Assembly: GCA_947166355.1 (NCBI GenBank)
Contig: CAMVDX010000009.1
Span: forward strand, 1 to 64,000
DNA: 64,000 nucleotides
Origin: an uncultured Treponema sp.
Lineage (GTDB): Bacteria; Spirochaetota; Spirochaetia; Treponematales; Treponemataceae
Direction: 5' to 3'
A model generated the notes under the pieces. The model did no database searches. It saw nothing but the letters and a program-made list of their open reading frames with translations, and had not been told where the DNA came from. Every line of letters starts with the position of its first letter. The first letter of the stretch is position 1. A program made the position numbers and the translations under genes. This document shows, in pieces, positions 8,805-17,242 of this stretch.

Positions 8805-9398
8805 ATGGCAATCGTTGTAGAGCACGACAAACGCAAGCAGGAAATACTTCAGAAATCTCTCGATGTTTTTATTGAAGAAGGCTACGAAGATGCCACCTTC
8901 CAGAAAATTGCCGACCGCTGCGGAATCACCCGCACAACCCTCTACATTTATTTTAAGAACAAACATGAAATCTTCCTCGGCAGTATTAAAGAGCTGCTGT
9001 CTGAATTAGAAAATGCCCTCAAAAAAATTATGGAAGATTCATCTTTGAATTCAGAAGCAACACTACGTGCAGTTCTTTCAACCCTTGCAGATTCTATTGA
9101 ATCAAATAAAAAACTCTTCAGCGTTCTTCTTAATTATCTTATGCAGCTAAAAAAATCCGGAGTTGATACAAATGAAAGAGTTCGCCGCCGCGTAATCCGC
9201 CTGCGCCACCTTTTAAGTACAATTTTAATTAAAGGAATTCAAAAACACGAGTTTAAAGAAATCAACGTAAAAGACATAAACGACACCCTTTATGGTCTGC
9301 TCGAATCAGCAATCTTCCGCATCGCCGTCCTCAACAAGGATGATGTTGCAGACGTGCGAGCTGCGCTCAACACTACTGTAGATCTTTTCAAAGCATAA
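8805..9398 (+). CDS. TetR/AcrR family transcriptional regulator
   Basis: 197 residues. The N-terminal helix-turn-helix is clear: ILQKSLDVFIEEGYEDATFQKIADRCGITRTTLYIYFKNKHEIF (about residues 13-58). The C-terminal helical ligand-binding region (60-197) is not informative about the effector. AGGAG lies 8 nt upstream of the ATG. The gene is 12 bp downstream of the RNA methyltransferase and has no separate promoter that I can see, so it may be read through. Its regulon is unknown; no TetR-type operator was recognised near it. Confidence 0.9.
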   Translation: MAIVVEHDKRKQEILQKSLDVFIEEGYEDATFQKIADRCGITRTTLYIYFKNKHEIFLGSIKELLSELENALKKIMEDSSLNSEATLRAVLSTLADSIESNKKLFSVLLNYLMQLKKSGVDTNERVRRRVIRLRHLLSTILIKGIQKHEFKEINVKDINDTLYGLLESAIFRIAVLNKDDVADVRAALNTTVDLFKA

Positions 9399-9404
9399 AA
9401 AAAC

Positions 9405-9501
9405 GGTGGTTTCGATACACTTCGCTTCGCGAAGCACTCAACCACCGCTCTTTACTAAACATACGGTGGTTGAGTAGCCCGAAGGGCGTATCGAAACCAC
9501 C
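9405..9501. repeat. Family A palindromic repeat, full copy
   Basis: GGTGGTTTCGATACACTTCGC...GCACTCAACCACC joined to GGTGGTTGAGTAGCCCGAAGGGCGTATCGAAACCACC in inverted orientation. Inner stems: CTTCGC/GCGAAG and GCCC/GGGC. Confidence 0.9.
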
Positions 9502-9504
9502 GTC

Positions 9505-9564
9505 GTCATGCTGAACTTGTTTCAGCATCTTCTGGTATAGCTCCCGAAACAAGTTCGGGATGAC
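9505..9564. repeat. Family C palindromic repeat
   Basis: GTCATGCTGAACTTGTTTC and GAAACAAGTTCGGGATGAC arms. It abuts the preceding family A copy and together they fill the gap between two convergent genes; a bidirectional terminator role is possible. Confidence 0.85.
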
Positions 9565-9573
9565 AAGTCTCAA

Positions 9574-11130
9574 TTAGAATTTAGCCTTACGTAATCTTAC
9601 CTTTTCAATATCTTCACAGAAGAGCTCACGCAGGTCATTCAATCCAAGAGCCATCAATGCCATACGGTCAATACCAATACCCCAGGCAAGAACAGGACAG
9701 TCAAGACCCATAGCCTTTGTAACTTCCGGACGGAAAATACCAGAACCACCAAGCTCAAACCAGCCCAAAACAGGGTGCTTGATATGAACTTCAATAGAAG
9801 GTTCTGTGAACGGGAAGTAACCAGGAACATATTTTACTTCTTCTGCTCCGGCAATTTCTGTAGCAAACATTTTGAGCATACCAAGAAGGTCGCGCAGTGT
9901 TACGTCATTTCCGGCAATAATACCTTCTGTCTGATAGAAGTCAGAAAGGTGTGTAGCATCTACCTTGTCGTAGCGGAAACAGCGGGCAATACCAAAGTAT
10001 TTGCCAGGAACTTCAGCCTTGTGCAGCTGATGTGCAGAAAGAACAGTTCCCTGTGAACGCAAAATAAGGCGGCGGGTGAACTCATTATCAAAAGTGTAGT
10101 TCCAGCCACGGCTACCAGTGTTTCCACCAGTTTCGTGGGCAGCCTTAACATTACTCAAATATGGTTCTTCAATAAATTTTGCATGTGTAGGATTCTTAAT
10201 GCGGTATACATCGTGAATATCGCGGGCAGCGTGGAACTGAGGCATGAACAATGCATCACCATTCCAGAATTCAGTTTCTACAAGCGGACCATCAAACTCC
10301 TGGAAACCAAGAGAACAAAGCTTGTCTTTTACGCTTTCAAGAAACTGAACATATGGGTTTGTGCGGCCAGGAATAATACGTGCAGGTGGAATTGCAATGT
10401 TGTAACCACGGAAAGTTCCGTTTTTCCAGTCTCCGCTTGCAAGCATTTTTGGAGTGATTTCTCCAATTTCGTTACCTGTTACACCGGCGCTCTTAAGAGC
10501 ATCGCGAACTGCTTCAAAACCGCTCTGCAGCTTGTAGAATACAGTCTCACGCTCAATCATCTTGAAAGGAGAATCTGCGGCACCACGCTTTTTTGCAAGG
10601 CCTTCCATAGCAGAAGCTTCAGCAGCCGACAAATCATCTTTATTAAGAAGACCACCCTCTGCAGAAATAGCCTTTTTTACAAGATCCATAGTTGCCTTAA
10701 TGCGTTCAGGAAGAGCAGCACCAGTGTATTCAACCTTCTTTTCTGCATTCATTTTAAGAACGCCGTCTTTTACAAGCGGTCCAAAAGCAGAACCAACATC
10801 CTTCTGCTCAAGACCAATTCCTGCAGCAATTTCCGGCATAGTGTGAGCGCCCTTATCTTTAAGGAAGTTTACCATGCGCTCTTCTACAGTACCAGTTTCT
10901 GCAAGCTTGCGGCCCATTTCTGTAATTTCAAAGAATGTATGTGGTGTACGGCGGATTTCTTTAAGAAGATCTTTTCCAGAAAGCCATGAAAAAGCCTGGT
11001 TAGCGTGACCTTCCTTATATTCCAGTTCTTTCTGAAGTTTTTCTGATGTAAGTTCATCCTTTTCTGAATACTTTAACAAAACCTTAATTTCAAGCGGATG
11101 AAGATTTTTAATGATGTTTTTAACGTCCAT
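9574..11130 (-). CDS. pheS: Phenylalanyl-tRNA synthetase alpha subunit, archaeal/eukaryotic-type
   Basis: 518 residues, far longer than the roughly 340 of usual bacterial PheS. Residues 1-150 hold winged-helix units (LHPLEIKVLLKYSEKDELTSEKLQKEL, then a second helix-turn-helix at about 75-110) as in archaeal and eukaryotic PheRS alpha chains. The class II catalytic core follows, with FQEFDGPLVETEFWNGDALFMPQ near 278, FRYDKVDATHLSDFYQTEG near 390, and the motif 3 region LGWFELGGSGIFRPEV and GIGIDRMALM near the C-terminus. It charges tRNA-Phe with a beta subunit (pheT) that is not next to it here. An archaeal-type PheRS is known in Treponema and Borrelia. No Shine-Dalgarno is visible. Confidence 0.95.
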   Translation of the reverse strand: MDVKNIIKNLHPLEIKVLLKYSEKDELTSEKLQKELEYKEGHANQAFSWLSGKDLLKEIRRTPHTFFEITEMGRKLAETGTVEERMVNFLKDKGAHTMPEIAAGIGLEQKDVGSAFGPLVKDGVLKMNAEKKVEYTGAALPERIKATMDLVKKAISAEGGLLNKDDLSAAEASAMEGLAKKRGAADSPFKMIERETVFYKLQSGFEAVRDALKSAGVTGNEIGEITPKMLASGDWKNGTFRGYNIAIPPARIIPGRTNPYVQFLESVKDKLCSLGFQEFDGPLVETEFWNGDALFMPQFHAARDIHDVYRIKNPTHAKFIEEPYLSNVKAAHETGGNTGSRGWNYTFDNEFTRRLILRSQGTVLSAHQLHKAEVPGKYFGIARCFRYDKVDATHLSDFYQTEGIIAGNDVTLRDLLGMLKMFATEIAGAEEVKYVPGYFPFTEPSIEVHIKHPVLGWFELGGSGIFRPEVTKAMGLDCPVLAWGIGIDRMALMALGLNDLRELFCEDIEKVRLRKAKF

Positions 11131-11149
11131 TTTTGTAACCCTTCGTCAT

Positions 11150-11219
11150 TGCGAGGAGTTTACGACGAAGCAATCTATCTTTAATATGGATTGCCACGCA
11201 CTGCGTGCTCGCAATGACG
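11150..11219. repeat. Family B palindromic repeat
   Basis: GTCATTGCGAGGAG...GCAATCtatctttaatatGGATTGC...CTCGCAATGAC; complete palindrome upstream of pheS. Confidence 0.9.
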
Positions 11220-11227
11220 TAAATAAA

Positions 11228-11256
11228 AAAAAACCGACAGTCTACACTGTCGGCTT
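11228..11256 (-). terminator. Rho-independent terminator of the 11291-11722 gene
   Basis: Read leftward: CCGACAGT-gtag-ACTGTCGG followed by eight T residues. A textbook intrinsic terminator placed about 35 bp after the stop codon. Confidence 0.9.
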
Positions 11257-11290
11257 CATACTACCATATTTCAAATAAAAACAAAATAGG

Positions 11291-11722
11291 TTAGCGAATT
11301 AATTTTATATGTGATGAATAAATAGTTTTTCGCTGACCACGGCTATCTTTTAAGCTCTTTACCTTATCGTTTTCCATATATCTGTAATTATAGTATTTTT
11401 CATCTTTTATAAACTTCTCAAGACAAGCTTTTACGGCATTCATTGCTTCACCCTGATCAAATGTTACCGTAAGTGTTTCATAATAAATACGAAGTTCATC
11501 ATGCATTGGCTGATATTCAATTTTAACAGTCGCATTCTTATCAATCTCGCTTCCACTCAAACCAACATCATTAAGATCCATAGTTCTAGTCTCTGTTGTA
11601 AGCTTTTCTTTTTCAAATCTATCTCTTTCAAAAGGATCGTCTGGATTATCGCCAATAGTTTCAGCAAAAACAGAGCCCATAAGAACCGCAACAACTGCAA
11701 ATAAAGCTAGTATCTTTTTCAT
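11291..11722 (-). CDS. Small secreted protein of unknown function
   Basis: 143 residues from the ATG at 11722, chosen because AGGAG lies 7 nt upstream and because a normal signal peptide starts there (MKKILALFAVVAVLMGSVFA, cleavage after AFA-like VFA near residue 20). The mature part is charged and beta-rich (ATVKIEYQPMHDELRIYYETLTVTF). I do not recognise a family. It follows another secreted protein (11789-12553) in the same direction and ends at a strong terminator, so the two probably form the tail of one operon. A periplasmic role is inferred only from the signal peptide. Confidence 0.7.
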   Translation of the reverse strand: MKKILALFAVVAVLMGSVFAETIGDNPDDPFERDRFEKEKLTTETRTMDLNDVGLSGSEIDKNATVKIEYQPMHDELRIYYETLTVTFDQGEAMNAVKACLEKFIKDEKYYNYRYMENDKVKSLKDSRGQRKTIYSSHIKLIR

Positions 11723-11788
11723 AGTTTTCTCCTGCGTAAGACCGGCGAGGGTCAATATTTTATTGTAAAGCATTTTTGCTTTATCATT

Positions 11789-12553
11789 TTAGTAAACGCT
11801 GTACTCTATTATTTTACCGCATTCTAAGAAAAAATCAAGATTTATTACATATCTGCCGGCATCAATACCTAAGGTCGGAAACTTTCTTATAAGAACCGCG
11901 CCTGTAATTTCTTTAGGTTTGTTTTTAATTATATTTCTATAATAGCTTCTTATTGCCTCTTTCAGAGATTCTTTTGCCGCATCTTCAATTCCTTCAAAGC
12001 CTTTCTCTACAGATGCATAACCTATTCCCGATATTACAGGATTTTTAATTGAAGCCCATAAATTATAATTCTGTACCTGGGAATCTGTACGAGTATATTC
12101 AGCCCAGCAGTTAAAAGTGTTTTCCGTAAGCCAGGGCGAACCGTAAGTAATTCCCCCGCGAATCACATCTGATGAGACAACTTCTGTAACCTCAAGATAT
12201 TCTTCTACCCCACGAGCCTTATCATAAGGAACATAAACAAAATTCCAGCCGTAAACCATTCCATTAATAATGAACGGAGCAATCTTTTTCATCTGTGAAA
12301 TTGGAAAATCAAACTGACCTTCATCCATATTTTTATGAGAATCAGCTGCTTCACTACTTTTTATGTCTTCAGCCTCTACAGAATCAGAAGGCACCAGCCC
12401 CGGGTATGCATCAAGTTCTGCCCATAAGGGCAATCTGATATTTCGCACAACGGATGGAGTTTGAGCAAAAAGCTCCTGCAAAAAAAACAGACAGGAAGAA
12501 ATCAAAAAAATCAGGCAGAAGCTTTTTTTTATCTTTTGTAAGTATCTTTCCAT
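11789..12553 (-). CDS. Secreted protein of unknown function
   Basis: 254 residues. The N-terminus is a signal peptide (KKSFCLIFLISSCLFFLQELFA, cleavage near AQT at about residue 30). The mature part contains LPLWAELDAYPGL, an acidic stretch at about 55-75 and a long C-terminal region with repeated aromatic strands; no family recognised. It overlaps the 3' end of the rhomboid gene by 25 bp, so the two are translationally close and probably co-transcribed. Secretion plus overlap with an intramembrane protease might hint at a substrate relationship, but that is speculation. Confidence 0.65.
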   Translation of the reverse strand: MERYLQKIKKSFCLIFLISSCLFFLQELFAQTPSVVRNIRLPLWAELDAYPGLVPSDSVEAEDIKSSEAADSHKNMDEGQFDFPISQMKKIAPFIINGMVYGWNFVYVPYDKARGVEEYLEVTEVVSSDVIRGGITYGSPWLTENTFNCWAEYTRTDSQVQNYNLWASIKNPVISGIGYASVEKGFEGIEDAAKESLKEAIRSYYRNIIKNKPKEITGAVLIRKFPTLGIDAGRYVINLDFFLECGKIIEYSVY

Positions 12554-13188
12554 ATTTTAACCGGATGAATTCCCATCCTTATTACAAAATAAAGCCATGC
12601 CGCAAAAAAACCAAACAAATGAGTAACATGGGCAACATTAGAACCGCTGCCAAAAAACTGACTTCCCAGTTCCACAAGCGCATAAATGAACACCATAACA
12701 GGAGCCGGCACCGGTATTATGCCCCATATAAAAAATACAGAACGCGGGAAAAACACCGCATACGCAAAAAGCAATGCATAAACCGCGCCACTTGCACCAA
12801 GCAAAAACACTCTGTACTGTCCGGTAAATCTGTAAACTAAAAAAGAAAAGAATCCGCTCAAAGCACCACAAAGAAAATAAAAAAGCAAAAACTCACGGCT
12901 TCCCACAGCTTTTTCAAAACCCAGGCCAAACACAAGCAGTGCAAGCATATTAAAAAAGATATGCTGAATATTTCCATGCAAGAACATGTAAGTAACAAAC
13001 TGCCAGTACATGTGCCCCTGCTCCACAAGAATTGGATTCATAGAACCATAATAATTAATATATTCTGCCAGCTCAGGATACACATAACGCAGACCGTAAA
13101 TAATAAAATTTATGAGAACAATAAAGAGAGCTGTGCGTCTGTACACATAAGGAAAAGGCCGACGCAAAATAAATCTATTTCTGGACAT
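12529..13188 (-). CDS. Rhomboid family intramembrane serine protease
   Basis: 219 residues from the ATG at 13188; a TTG six codons upstream is less likely. Six hydrophobic segments are visible. Catalytic serine motif GASGAVY (S133), the catalytic His in the last core helix (AHVTHLFG, H187 or H190), and the HGNIQHIFFNM motif (about 71-81) of the rhomboid fold. It cleaves transmembrane substrates in the inner membrane. Overlaps the diguanylate cyclase gene upstream by 14 bp and the secreted-protein gene downstream by 25 bp, so it sits in the middle of a tight leftward operon. Confidence 0.92.
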   Translation of the reverse strand: MSRNRFILRRPFPYVYRRTALFIVLINFIIYGLRYVYPELAEYINYYGSMNPILVEQGHMYWQFVTYMFLHGNIQHIFFNMLALLVFGLGFEKAVGSREFLLFYFLCGALSGFFSFLVYRFTGQYRVFLLGASGAVYALLFAYAVFFPRSVFFIWGIIPVPAPVMVFIYALVELGSQFFGSGSNVAHVTHLFGFFAAWLYFVIRMGIHPVKIWKDTYKR

Positions 13189-14314
13189 TTTTAACTTTAG
13201 GTTCAAAGAAGGTTACGCGATTGCGTCCATTATTTTTAGACATGTACAAGCCCTGATCAGCCTGATTTACAAATTCATTAGGAGAACTCACAAGGTTTGT
13301 TTTAGCATCAAAAACAGAAACACCCGCAGAAATTGTTACATGAAGATGCTGATTATTATACACAAAATCATGCTCATTTATAGTAGAACGAATTCTTTCT
13401 GCAACAACCATTGCCTCTTCTTTACCGGTATCAGTAAGAAGAGCTGTAAATTCCTCACCACCATAACGGCTTGCAACATCTGAATCTCGCAGATTCTTAC
13501 GAATAAGGTCTGCAACGCTTATAAGAACAAAATCTCCACATTCATGACCATAGGTATCATTAAACTTCTTAAAGAAGTCTATATCAAACATAATTACTGC
13601 AATATTCTGGCTGTTAAGGAATGCAGAATCAATTGCCTCAGTAAGAATATTAAAGAAGTAGTATTTAAGCTTAAGGTGAGTCATCATATCTGTAGAAGAC
13701 ATTTCCAAAAGTGCAGCATTATTAATAGCAACAGACGCAAGACTCGCAATAGACATAATCTGATTCTGCTCATACTCCGAATAAGAAGAATCATCATCTA
13801 TAGAAATACGTTCCTGTAAAATAAGCATACCATTAAGGTGATTTTTCTGAATAAGAGGAACTATAAGAGTAGGATTAAGCTTTTCAAAAATTTCCAGTTG
13901 CGGACATTTTCCAACTCCGGCTTTAACTTCATCAAAAGTAAGAGGCTTTTTTTCAGAAAGAAGAAGAGATGCAATCGGTGTATTTACAGGAATTGTAATC
14001 TTTTTTTCACTCATGAAATCTTTTTCAGTTTCAAGAATGAAGTTTTCATTTGTAATCAGATCTCTTACAAAGATTTCGGCACCAAGAACATGCATCTGTG
14101 CCATGGAAATATAAACAATAGATTCAAGAAGGTTACTGAAGTCAAGGTTCTGGCAAAAAGATTTAGCAATATCAAGCAACTGCTCCAAATCGTAAATTTT
14201 CTTTTCGTATTGGAGAGTTTGTTCAAGAACTTCTTTTTGAACTTCCGTCTGAGAATTTTCTTTGGCTTTAGCCTTTGTTCTTGGCTTTGTTTCTGCCGTC
14301 TTTTTTCTACTCAT
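13175..14314 (-). CDS. GAF-GGDEF diguanylate cyclase
   Basis: 379 residues. A Lys-rich and Glu-rich start with a short coiled coil (about 25-50), a GAF sensor domain (about 50-200), then a GGDEF domain (about 215-370) with the intact active-site motif RYGGEEF near residue 280 and the metal-binding DIDFFKKFNDTYGHECGD stretch. It makes cyclic di-GMP from two GTP in the cytoplasm. An RxxD inhibitory site is not evident. Overlaps the preceding gene by 8 bp. A possible c-di-GMP-binding PilZ-like protein lies 32 kb away at 46271-47170. The GAF ligand is unknown. Confidence 0.93.
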   Translation of the reverse strand: MSRKKTAETKPRTKAKAKENSQTEVQKEVLEQTLQYEKKIYDLEQLLDIAKSFCQNLDFSNLLESIVYISMAQMHVLGAEIFVRDLITNENFILETEKDFMSEKKITIPVNTPIASLLLSEKKPLTFDEVKAGVGKCPQLEIFEKLNPTLIVPLIQKNHLNGMLILQERISIDDDSSYSEYEQNQIMSIASLASVAINNAALLEMSSTDMMTHLKLKYYFFNILTEAIDSAFLNSQNIAVIMFDIDFFKKFNDTYGHECGDFVLISVADLIRKNLRDSDVASRYGGEEFTALLTDTGKEEAMVVAERIRSTINEHDFVYNNQHLHVTISAGVSVFDAKTNLVSSPNEFVNQADQGLYMSKNNGRNRVTFFEPKVKNVQK

Positions 14315-15896
14315 GTTTTATTTCACCACTATTTATAATAACATAGTTTTTCATAATTTCAAAAAATATATTCCATTTTTCATAATTTGCTTCAAGGAAG
14401 TTTGTATTATCTCTGTTACGCGAAGACATCATCAGAACCTTAAGATTAGAGATAATTTCACTGGAAGGCTTTTTTGCATCTGCAAGAAGCTCCCCCAATT
14501 CCCTGCTTAAAGATGATAAACTGGTACATATTTCTTGAAGAACCTTGTGAGCATCATCATTAATAGATGAAACCATCTTTTCAAGCTTTTTGAAGAAATC
14601 TTTATCCTTCTTGCTGTCCTTTATGTAACTTTCCAGAACGGCTATGCTGTTCTTCTGGTCAGCTCCAAAAGACTCCTCAAAAGCTTTTATTTCCTTGTCC
14701 GCATTGCTTGCAGCAAAAACTATTGCAGAAAAATTACTTTTATATGCCGGATTATTAAAGAAACCCTCAATAACAATATCATTTAAAAGCGACTTTGCCG
14801 ACTCCGGGAGATAAACATTAAGAAATGTTTTTAAAATCTTAAGCGGCAGAATCCATTTAAATGACATTGAAACCTCTTCCTGCAAAAGTTTATCGTAAAT
14901 CTGATTATACGAAGAAACTTCTTCAAGAGGAGTGTTCGGAAAAAGAGCCTCAAGTTCAGTTGAAATTGTCTCCCCCTGAATTTCGGTCTTAATACGCTGC
15001 TCATCGGAATCAAAGCGAGTCTGCATCATATTTGCAAATTCCTGACGTGGTGAACCCGTATACTTTGCAATGCCCGGCTCATAGGTTAAATCCTGACGGC
15101 AGAATCTTATTAAAGTTTTGATTTTTTCTGGCTGAAGAACCTTGGTAAATATATAATTGATTTTTTTGAGATATCCAAGATAGTTCTTTTTTTCATCCAT
15201 TGAAAGATCATCACCCTTACGAAGCTGAGCAAGGGCAAGAACCGCTTCTGCGGTAGATGTAGTTATAACAAGTCCGCCTGTCTGATAATAAATATCTTCA
15301 AGAAGATTTACCGCTGTGGTAACGGGCAATTCCTTATAACTCGGCTGATATCCCAAATCGGCCGGAATAAATCCTGAATCAAATGCCTGAAGAAACGGTG
15401 TAAAATTATAATGACAGAATTCCACCAGCTGACGCAGACTTAAAATATCTGCATCCATCTTCTTAAAACCTTCTGAATTAAGTGCCTTTATGAGACGTTC
15501 CAGTTCTTTTCTCTGATGAAGATAAACCCTATCCGGATTCTGAGCTTCAGCTAAAACATCTGCCTTGCGGTTTTCAAAAGAAAGATTTTCAAGTGCTTCC
15601 TGATCCTGCATTGTATATCCGGTAACAATAAGCTGCGCTTCAAAACGGTGCTGTCTCTGTATATTATCTGGGCTAACGGTCAACTGAAAAAGATTATCCA
15701 AAGGACGGGTATTTTTATAAAGCTGAAAAATAGCCTCTCCAAAATTAGGCTGAAGCATTCCGTTACGGCAGATTAAAGGCTGATACTCACGAATTTCCTG
15801 GTCGAGCTTTTTTAACAACTGCTTTTTCTGAACTTCTGGAGAGGAACGCTTGAATATTGAATCAAATAAGTCTGAAAGAGTTTTTATAAATCCCAT
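14307..15896 (-). CDS. Large cytoplasmic protein, DUF5312-like spirochaete family
   Basis: 529 residues, mostly helical, without signal peptide or clear membrane segments. Opens MGFIKTLSDLFDSIFKRSSPEVQKK; the middle has many Leu-rich helices, and residues about 400-500 look like a coiled-coil bundle. I believe it belongs to a spirochaete-restricted family (DUF5312), but this is from memory and not certain. It leads the operon with the GAF-GGDEF cyclase (8 bp overlap) and rhomboid, which suggests a role in a signalling or envelope process. A promoter lies just upstream (TTGCTA-17-TAAAAT, 13 nt before the ATG). Confidence 0.6.
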   Translation of the reverse strand: MGFIKTLSDLFDSIFKRSSPEVQKKQLLKKLDQEIREYQPLICRNGMLQPNFGEAIFQLYKNTRPLDNLFQLTVSPDNIQRQHRFEAQLIVTGYTMQDQEALENLSFENRKADVLAEAQNPDRVYLHQRKELERLIKALNSEGFKKMDADILSLRQLVEFCHYNFTPFLQAFDSGFIPADLGYQPSYKELPVTTAVNLLEDIYYQTGGLVITTSTAEAVLALAQLRKGDDLSMDEKKNYLGYLKKINYIFTKVLQPEKIKTLIRFCRQDLTYEPGIAKYTGSPRQEFANMMQTRFDSDEQRIKTEIQGETISTELEALFPNTPLEEVSSYNQIYDKLLQEEVSMSFKWILPLKILKTFLNVYLPESAKSLLNDIVIEGFFNNPAYKSNFSAIVFAASNADKEIKAFEESFGADQKNSIAVLESYIKDSKKDKDFFKKLEKMVSSINDDAHKVLQEICTSLSSLSRELGELLADAKKPSSEIISNLKVLMMSSRNRDNTNFLEANYEKWNIFFEIMKNYVIINSGEIKHE

Positions 15897-15909
15897 TTTT
15901 ATTCAGAAT

Positions 15910-15938
15910 ATTTTAACAGAGATTCATAAAATTAGCAA
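15910..15938 (-). promoter_or_regulatory. Promoter of the DUF5312-GGDEF-rhomboid operon
   Basis: Read leftward: TTGCTA, 17 bp, TAAAAT, then 13 nt to the ATG. The expected transcript leader is only about 6 nt. Confidence 0.5.
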
Positions 15939-15943
15939 ATAAA

Positions 15944-16048
15944 TTGTCATTGTAGATTGCTGCATCGGCATCATTGCGAGAAACGAACGCAGTGAGTGAT
16001 GTGGCAATCTATATTTATGGATTGCTTCGTCTGGGCTCGCAATGACAC
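15944..16048. repeat. Family B palindromic repeat, extended copy
   Basis: Starts with TGTCATTGTAGATTGC, contains CATTGCGAG...GTGGCAATCTATatttatGGATTGCTTCG...CTCGCAATGACA. Lies between convergently ordered same-strand genes. Confidence 0.85.
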
Positions 16049-16060
16049 AGAGCCAATCTA

Positions 16061-17083
16061 TTAAATAAACTGTGCAAAAATATCTTTATAATCACTGACG
16101 GTTGCGGCATGGACTATGCGGGCACGGAGAGCAGCACCGCCGGAAATACCTTTTGAGTAGGCGGCAAAACGCTTGCGCATTTCAAGACAGGCGTGCTGTT
16201 CCGAGGTCTCTGCAACAAGCCGCTCCAGCTCGGCAAAGCCAGTTTTTACACGTTCTTCAGCAGGAACCGGCTCATAACTTCCTTTAATCAGCAAATCTGT
16301 AGCATCGCGGAAAATAAAAGGATTCCCCATTGCGCCGCGCGCAAACATAACTGCGTCAGCACCAGTCTGCTCAAGCATGGCTCTTGCATCTTCCGGCTTA
16401 AAAAGGTCTCCACTGCCAAAAACTGGAATATGAACCGCGCCAGAAGTATCTGCCCCTGCAGCCCGCTCGCGCTCACGCACCATCTCTACGAGATCCTTCA
16501 TAATTCCCCAGTCTGAATGACCTTCGTAGCCCTGCGCACGTGTTCGCGGATGAATCGTAATTGCACTTACACCGGCAGACAAAGCAGCTTGTGCCGCCTC
16601 TCGCCAGGTCATCTGCTTAGACTCCCAGCCAGAGCGGATTTTTACAGTTACCGGCACACCGCCAGCCGCCTTTACAACCGCTTCAACCACTTTGTAGAGT
16701 CTGTCGGGGTCCCGTGTCAAAGCTGAACCAGCCCCTGTCTTTATGATTTTTGGAACAGGACAGCCGCAGTTTATGTCTATAACCTCACAATGAGTTTTTT
16801 CAAGCACAATATGTGCCGCTTCAGCCATAATGTCAGGTTCACCACCAAAAATCTGTACAGAGTATACTTTTTCATTATAGGCGCGGCGCATAAGAATTTC
16901 TGTTTTCAGATTTTTGCGAACAAGAGCCTCGGCACTTACCATTTCGGTATAGGTAAAACAGGCTCCGTTTTCTATGCAGACAGAACGAAACGCCGCGTCA
17001 CTATAACCAGCAACCGGTGCTAAAAAGAGATTTCCTTTTAATTCAATGTTTCCGATTTTTACCGGGTGATATAATTCTGACAT
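16061..17083 (-). CDS. dusB: tRNA-dihydrouridine synthase
   Basis: 340 residues from the ATG at 17083. The longer frame up to 17146 is rejected because it runs back through a hairpin. Classic FMN-dependent Dus: LFLAPVAGYSDAAFR at about 18-32, VQIFGGEPDIMAEAA, IDINCGCPVPKIIKTGAGSAL with the catalytic Cys, ITIHPRTRAQGY and VMFARGAMGNPFIF. It reduces uridine in the D-loop of tRNA. The family is DusB/YhdG-like by overall pattern. No Shine-Dalgarno is visible. TatD lies upstream on the same strand, separated by a family A element and a terminator. Confidence 0.92.
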   Translation of the reverse strand: MSELYHPVKIGNIELKGNLFLAPVAGYSDAAFRSVCIENGACFTYTEMVSAEALVRKNLKTEILMRRAYNEKVYSVQIFGGEPDIMAEAAHIVLEKTHCEVIDINCGCPVPKIIKTGAGSALTRDPDRLYKVVEAVVKAAGGVPVTVKIRSGWESKQMTWREAAQAALSAGVSAITIHPRTRAQGYEGHSDWGIMKDLVEMVRERERAAGADTSGAVHIPVFGSGDLFKPEDARAMLEQTGADAVMFARGAMGNPFIFRDATDLLIKGSYEPVPAEERVKTGFAELERLVAETSEQHACLEMRKRFAAYSKGISGGAALRARIVHAATVSDYKDIFAQFI

Positions 17084-17102
17084 ACAACAAGGTGGTAAAG
17101 CT

Positions 17103-17127
17103 AAAAATTGCCTCAGCAATTTTTTTA
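17103..17127 (-). terminator. Intrinsic terminator downstream of the TatD gene
   Basis: AAAAATTGC-ctca-GCAATTTTT; read leftward the stem is followed by T residues. It separates the TatD gene from dusB. Confidence 0.6.
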
Positions 17128-17168
17128 ACGCTTTGCTATTGAACACCGGCCGCCAGCGGCCTTACACA

Positions 17169-17239
17169 GGTTTCGATACGGCTTTCAGCCTACTCAACCA
17201 CCGGTGATTGAGTGCCGCGAAGCGGCGTATCGAAATCAC
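17169..17239. repeat. Family A palindromic repeat
   Basis: GTTTCGATACGGC...GCCTACTCAACCACC joined to GGTGATTGAGTGCCGCGAAGCGGCGTATCGAAATCAC. Inner stem CCGC/GCGG. The element ends 4 bp before the TatD stop codon region. Confidence 0.85.
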
Positions 17240-17242
17240 ATG

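Noticed and set aside
10135..10989. Long rightward frame opposite pheS
   Set aside because: It is a shadow of the conserved pheS gene and is Cys/Phe-rich and without any recognisable domain.
17084..17146. Longer N-terminus of DusB
   Set aside because: It runs through an intrinsic terminator hairpin; the family starts at MSELYHPVKIG.
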